A stretch of 64,000 bases of DNA from UBA6921 sp031363085 (lineage in GTDB: Bacteria > Pseudomonadota > Gammaproteobacteria > SG8-11): contig JANLTU010000196.1 of the NCBI GenBank assembly GCA_031363085.1, forward strand, positions 1 to 64,000. Reading direction: 5' to 3'. This document shows positions 61,985 to 64,000 of this stretch, one piece after another; the stretch's first letter is position 1, and the number at the start of each line of letters is the position of its first letter. Under the pieces are notes generated by a model. That model did no database searches and was not told the origin of the DNA. It was given only the letters and a program-made list of their open reading frames with translations. The position numbers and the translations under genes are program-made.

Positions 61985-64000
61985 TTACAGCGGAAAACGA
62001 CGGCGGATAACCAATGCGCCGCACAACGCAGCAATAAATAAAACACCAAAGGCGCCGGTGGCAACTTTATCGTTGTCTTTGTTGACCGCCTTAAGTTGCA
62101 ATGGCGCCAAGCTCGCGAATTCAGAATCTGCGGAACTCGCCGCGCTCAGAGTAACGATGTATTGCACATCACCGTCAATAACACTGTCGTCCACCCCAAT
62201 GACCCGCACGGTTTTGGGCCGATCCCAATCTTCGGTGGTAAACGTAAGTCCTCTGGGAGCTACGGTCCCTTCCGTCGCCATTGAGCTGGTCAAAGAAATA
62301 TTCACGTCACCTGAGGGCTCTTTGTTCAGCACCACGGTAAAGGCGGCTACACCGCTACTTTCACTGGTTACTAAAACCTCTGGGGCAACAACGATAATTT
62401 TCGCCGCTTTTCCGTTGGGTTGTACCGGCTTGTTGCCGATATCGAGATTGACCAAACCAACTTTCAATACGGGAAGCATCCGGTAATTTGCATCGTCGCT
62501 GTCGGTGGGGTCGATCAACACGTTGTAGGCGACATCGCCATTCGCGAAATTATCATTTACACCGGTGACGGTTACCGTTTGTGCAATATTCCAATTCGCG
62601 ACGGTAAACAACAGCGCTTGCTCCGAGGTTACTACCCCTTCAGCGACATTCGACGAGGCCAGCGACAAACTGACGTTTGCATTTGGCCTGCGCGCCAACA
62701 CCACGCTAAATGTGGCGGCAGCACCGGCCTTGCTGGTCGACAATTTGGTAGCGGGAGTAACAAGAATTTCTGCGACGTCATTGTCGCGATTGACCAACCA
62801 CACATCGGGGGCATTCATGCCGTTGTACGCGACATCGCCGCTGACCGCCGGAGCGGTGATGATCGAATACAACACATCGCCATCAAGCGCATTATCGTCA
62901 ACACCCGTCACCATCACGGTTATGGGTTTGTTCCAGTTACTGGCAGTAAACACAATGGTGTTGCGATTGACTACGCCTTCGGCAGAATTGCTGCTGGCAA
63001 TGCCAATCGAAACGTTGCCCGCTGGGACCTTACTCAACGCGAGTGTGAAGGTCGCAGTTCCGCCCGCCTCGCTGGTGAACAGATTAGGTCCGGGTGTAAC
63101 CAGAATATTAGGAATGTCGTCGTCGAAATTGACAACCGGAAGGTCGGGAGCATCCAGTCCGTTGTAGTTGGGATCGGCGCTCACCGCAGGGCTTAGTACT
63201 ACCGTGTATTGCACATTGCCGTCGATCTTGTTGTCATCCACGCCCGTCACCACGAGCGCCTGTGGAATATCCCAACTTGTGCTCGTAAATGTCAAAACCG
63301 AAGCTGAGAGCGTCCCTTCAGCAAGGTTGCTCGACGCCAGATTCAGCGTTACCTCGGCACTGGGTTTACTGGACAGGCGCACCAGAAACGTCGCCTGACC
63401 GCCGGCCTCTGAGGTTGTCAATCCCACAGTCGGCGTTACCACGAAACGGGCCGGATCATTGTCAATATTGATCGCGCCGATTCTCAGTTCGGCAAGTCCG
63501 GCGTATTTCTGATCCAGGCTGTTGTTCACATTGACCGCGATAAAATAAGCAACGTCGCCGTCCGTCACATTATCGTCGATGCCCTTGAGGGTGATGGTTT
63601 GCGCTTGATTCCAATTGGCCGCCGTGAACGTTTCAGACGACGGCGTGACGGTGCCTTCGCGGCGATTGCTGCTGGCGAAACTCAAGGTCACGTCCGCCGT
63701 CGGCTGGCTAGTTAAAGCCACCGTAAACGTAGCTGTTCCGCCGGCTTCGGTGGTCACCAATCCGCCGGCCGGATTTACTGCCAGGGCCGAGACGTCATTA
63801 TCGATATTGACTAAGTCGACACTTGGCGCCACCAAGTTATTATAATTCGGGTCTGCACTCACGACGCTGGTCGTGACCACCGAATAGGCAATGTCGCCGT
63901 CATTAACAACATCGTCGACGCCGCTTACGGTCACGGTCTTGGGCACATTCCAGTTGGCCGGTGTAAATACCAGGACAGACGGGGAGACTGTCCCCTCATT
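61985..64000 (-). CDS. Large surface protein with Calx-beta-like repeats, 5' end beyond window
   Basis: Open to the window edge: 671 residues seen. Six repeats of about 105 residues, each with text like TVTVTGVDDNxxDGDVxY, LVNxDND, TSEAGGxATFTV and LASSNxAEGTV, as in the Calx-beta family of extracellular repeats. Aspartate-rich loops suggest calcium binding. The C-terminus is a single hydrophobic helix and basic tail (FGVLFIAALCGALVIRRRFP), the form of a C-terminal sorting or membrane anchor signal rather than an LPXTG or PEP-CTERM motif. A secreted or surface-anchored adhesin is the likeliest role. Confidence 0.8.
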   Translation of the reverse strand, partial: NEGTVSPSVLVFTPANWNVPKTVTVSGVDDVVNDGDIAYSVVTTSVVSADPNYNNLVAPSVDLVNIDNDVSALAVNPAGGLVTTEAGGTATFTVALTSQPTADVTLSFASSNRREGTVTPSSETFTAANWNQAQTITLKGIDDNVTDGDVAYFIAVNVNNSLDQKYAGLAELRIGAINIDNDPARFVVTPTVGLTTSEAGGQATFLVRLSSKPSAEVTLNLASSNLAEGTLSASVLTFTSTSWDIPQALVVTGVDDNKIDGNVQYTVVLSPAVSADPNYNGLDAPDLPVVNFDDDIPNILVTPGPNLFTSEAGGTATFTLALSKVPAGNVSIGIASSNSAEGVVNRNTIVFTASNWNKPITVMVTGVDDNALDGDVLYSIITAPAVSGDVAYNGMNAPDVWLVNRDNDVAEILVTPATKLSTSKAGAAATFSVVLARRPNANVSLSLASSNVAEGVVTSEQALLFTVANWNIAQTVTVTGVNDNFANGDVAYNVLIDPTDSDDANYRMLPVLKVGLVNLDIGNKPVQPNGKAAKIIVVAPEVLVTSESSGVAAFTVVLNKEPSGDVNISLTSSMATEGTVAPRGLTFTTEDWDRPKTVRVIGVDDSVIDGDVQYIVTLSAASSADSEFASLAPLQLKAVNKDNDKVATGAFGVLFIAALCGALVIRRRFPL

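Overview
The window looks like a chromosomal segment of a Betaproteobacterium, probably a sulfur-oxidising lineage near Nitrosomonadales. This is inferred from gene content: an E. coli-type Crp, Coq7 ubiquinone synthesis, lptFG-pepA-holC-valS, a gph-trpE linkage and a solitary soxB. No rRNA or tRNA gene was seen. Most of the sequence is ordinary core genome, but several spots carry insertions, gene remnants and signalling modules.

Layout. 1-1100: the start of gcvT, cut by the window edge, behind a tandem glycine riboswitch with a terminator; a palindromic element sits in a loop of the first aptamer. 1214-4528: a cupin, then a lipoprotein and class III cyclase operon. 4894-5862: a YbaK-like deacylase, a 144-bp palindromic repeat and a small conserved protein. 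6045-10594: a three-PAS hybrid histidine kinase followed by a REC-GGDEF-EAL protein. 11154-13040: uup. 13046-15101: a two-gene ATPase/TOPRIM-like module, a candidate anti-phage system, preceded by a remnant ORF. 15174-17458: two Slp-type lipoproteins and two small membrane proteins. 17616-21481: tandem paralogous Tat-exported multicopper oxidases. 21856-28172: GST, LysR, DUF4142, a cNMP-binding/HDOD protein, recQ and a DUF456 protein. 28191-29412: an AbrB/PIN toxin-antitoxin pair and an antitoxin fragment. 29426-32855: coq7, speD, a VOC protein, OsmC and crp.

32826-40282: a trp region in the order rpe-gph-trpE-X-trpG-trpD-Y-trpC. X is an orphan Phd-like antitoxin plus a BRO-N protein. Y is a 191-codon ORF whose boundaries and attC-like hairpin indicate an integron gene cassette inserted between trpD and trpC. 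40459-45238: a CopD-like protein, an outer-membrane barrel, moeA, a 33-residue membrane peptide, rpmE, an SDR and an HxlR regulator. 45251-45884: an internally deleted IS1595/ISXO2-type element with perfect 23-bp ends. 46114-47826: soxB. 47861-55440: lptF-lptG diverging from pepA-holC-hypothetical-valS.

55445-61674: a compact chemosensory-like operon made of a truncated MCP-like protein, two CheX-like proteins, a CheY-like regulator and an 1115-residue kinase joining an MCP-type sensor to an Hpt and a CheA-type ATPase, with no CheW, CheR or CheB in view. 61985-64000: the C-terminal part of a large surface protein with six Calx-beta-like repeats.

Themes. cAMP signalling is suggested by the class III cyclase, the Crp orthologue and the cNMP-binding HDOD protein. 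c-di-GMP and phosphorelay signalling come from the GGDEF-EAL/hybrid kinase pair and the 55-61 kb operon. The strongest leads are the putative integron cassette inside the trp operon and the 55-61 kb signalling operon.
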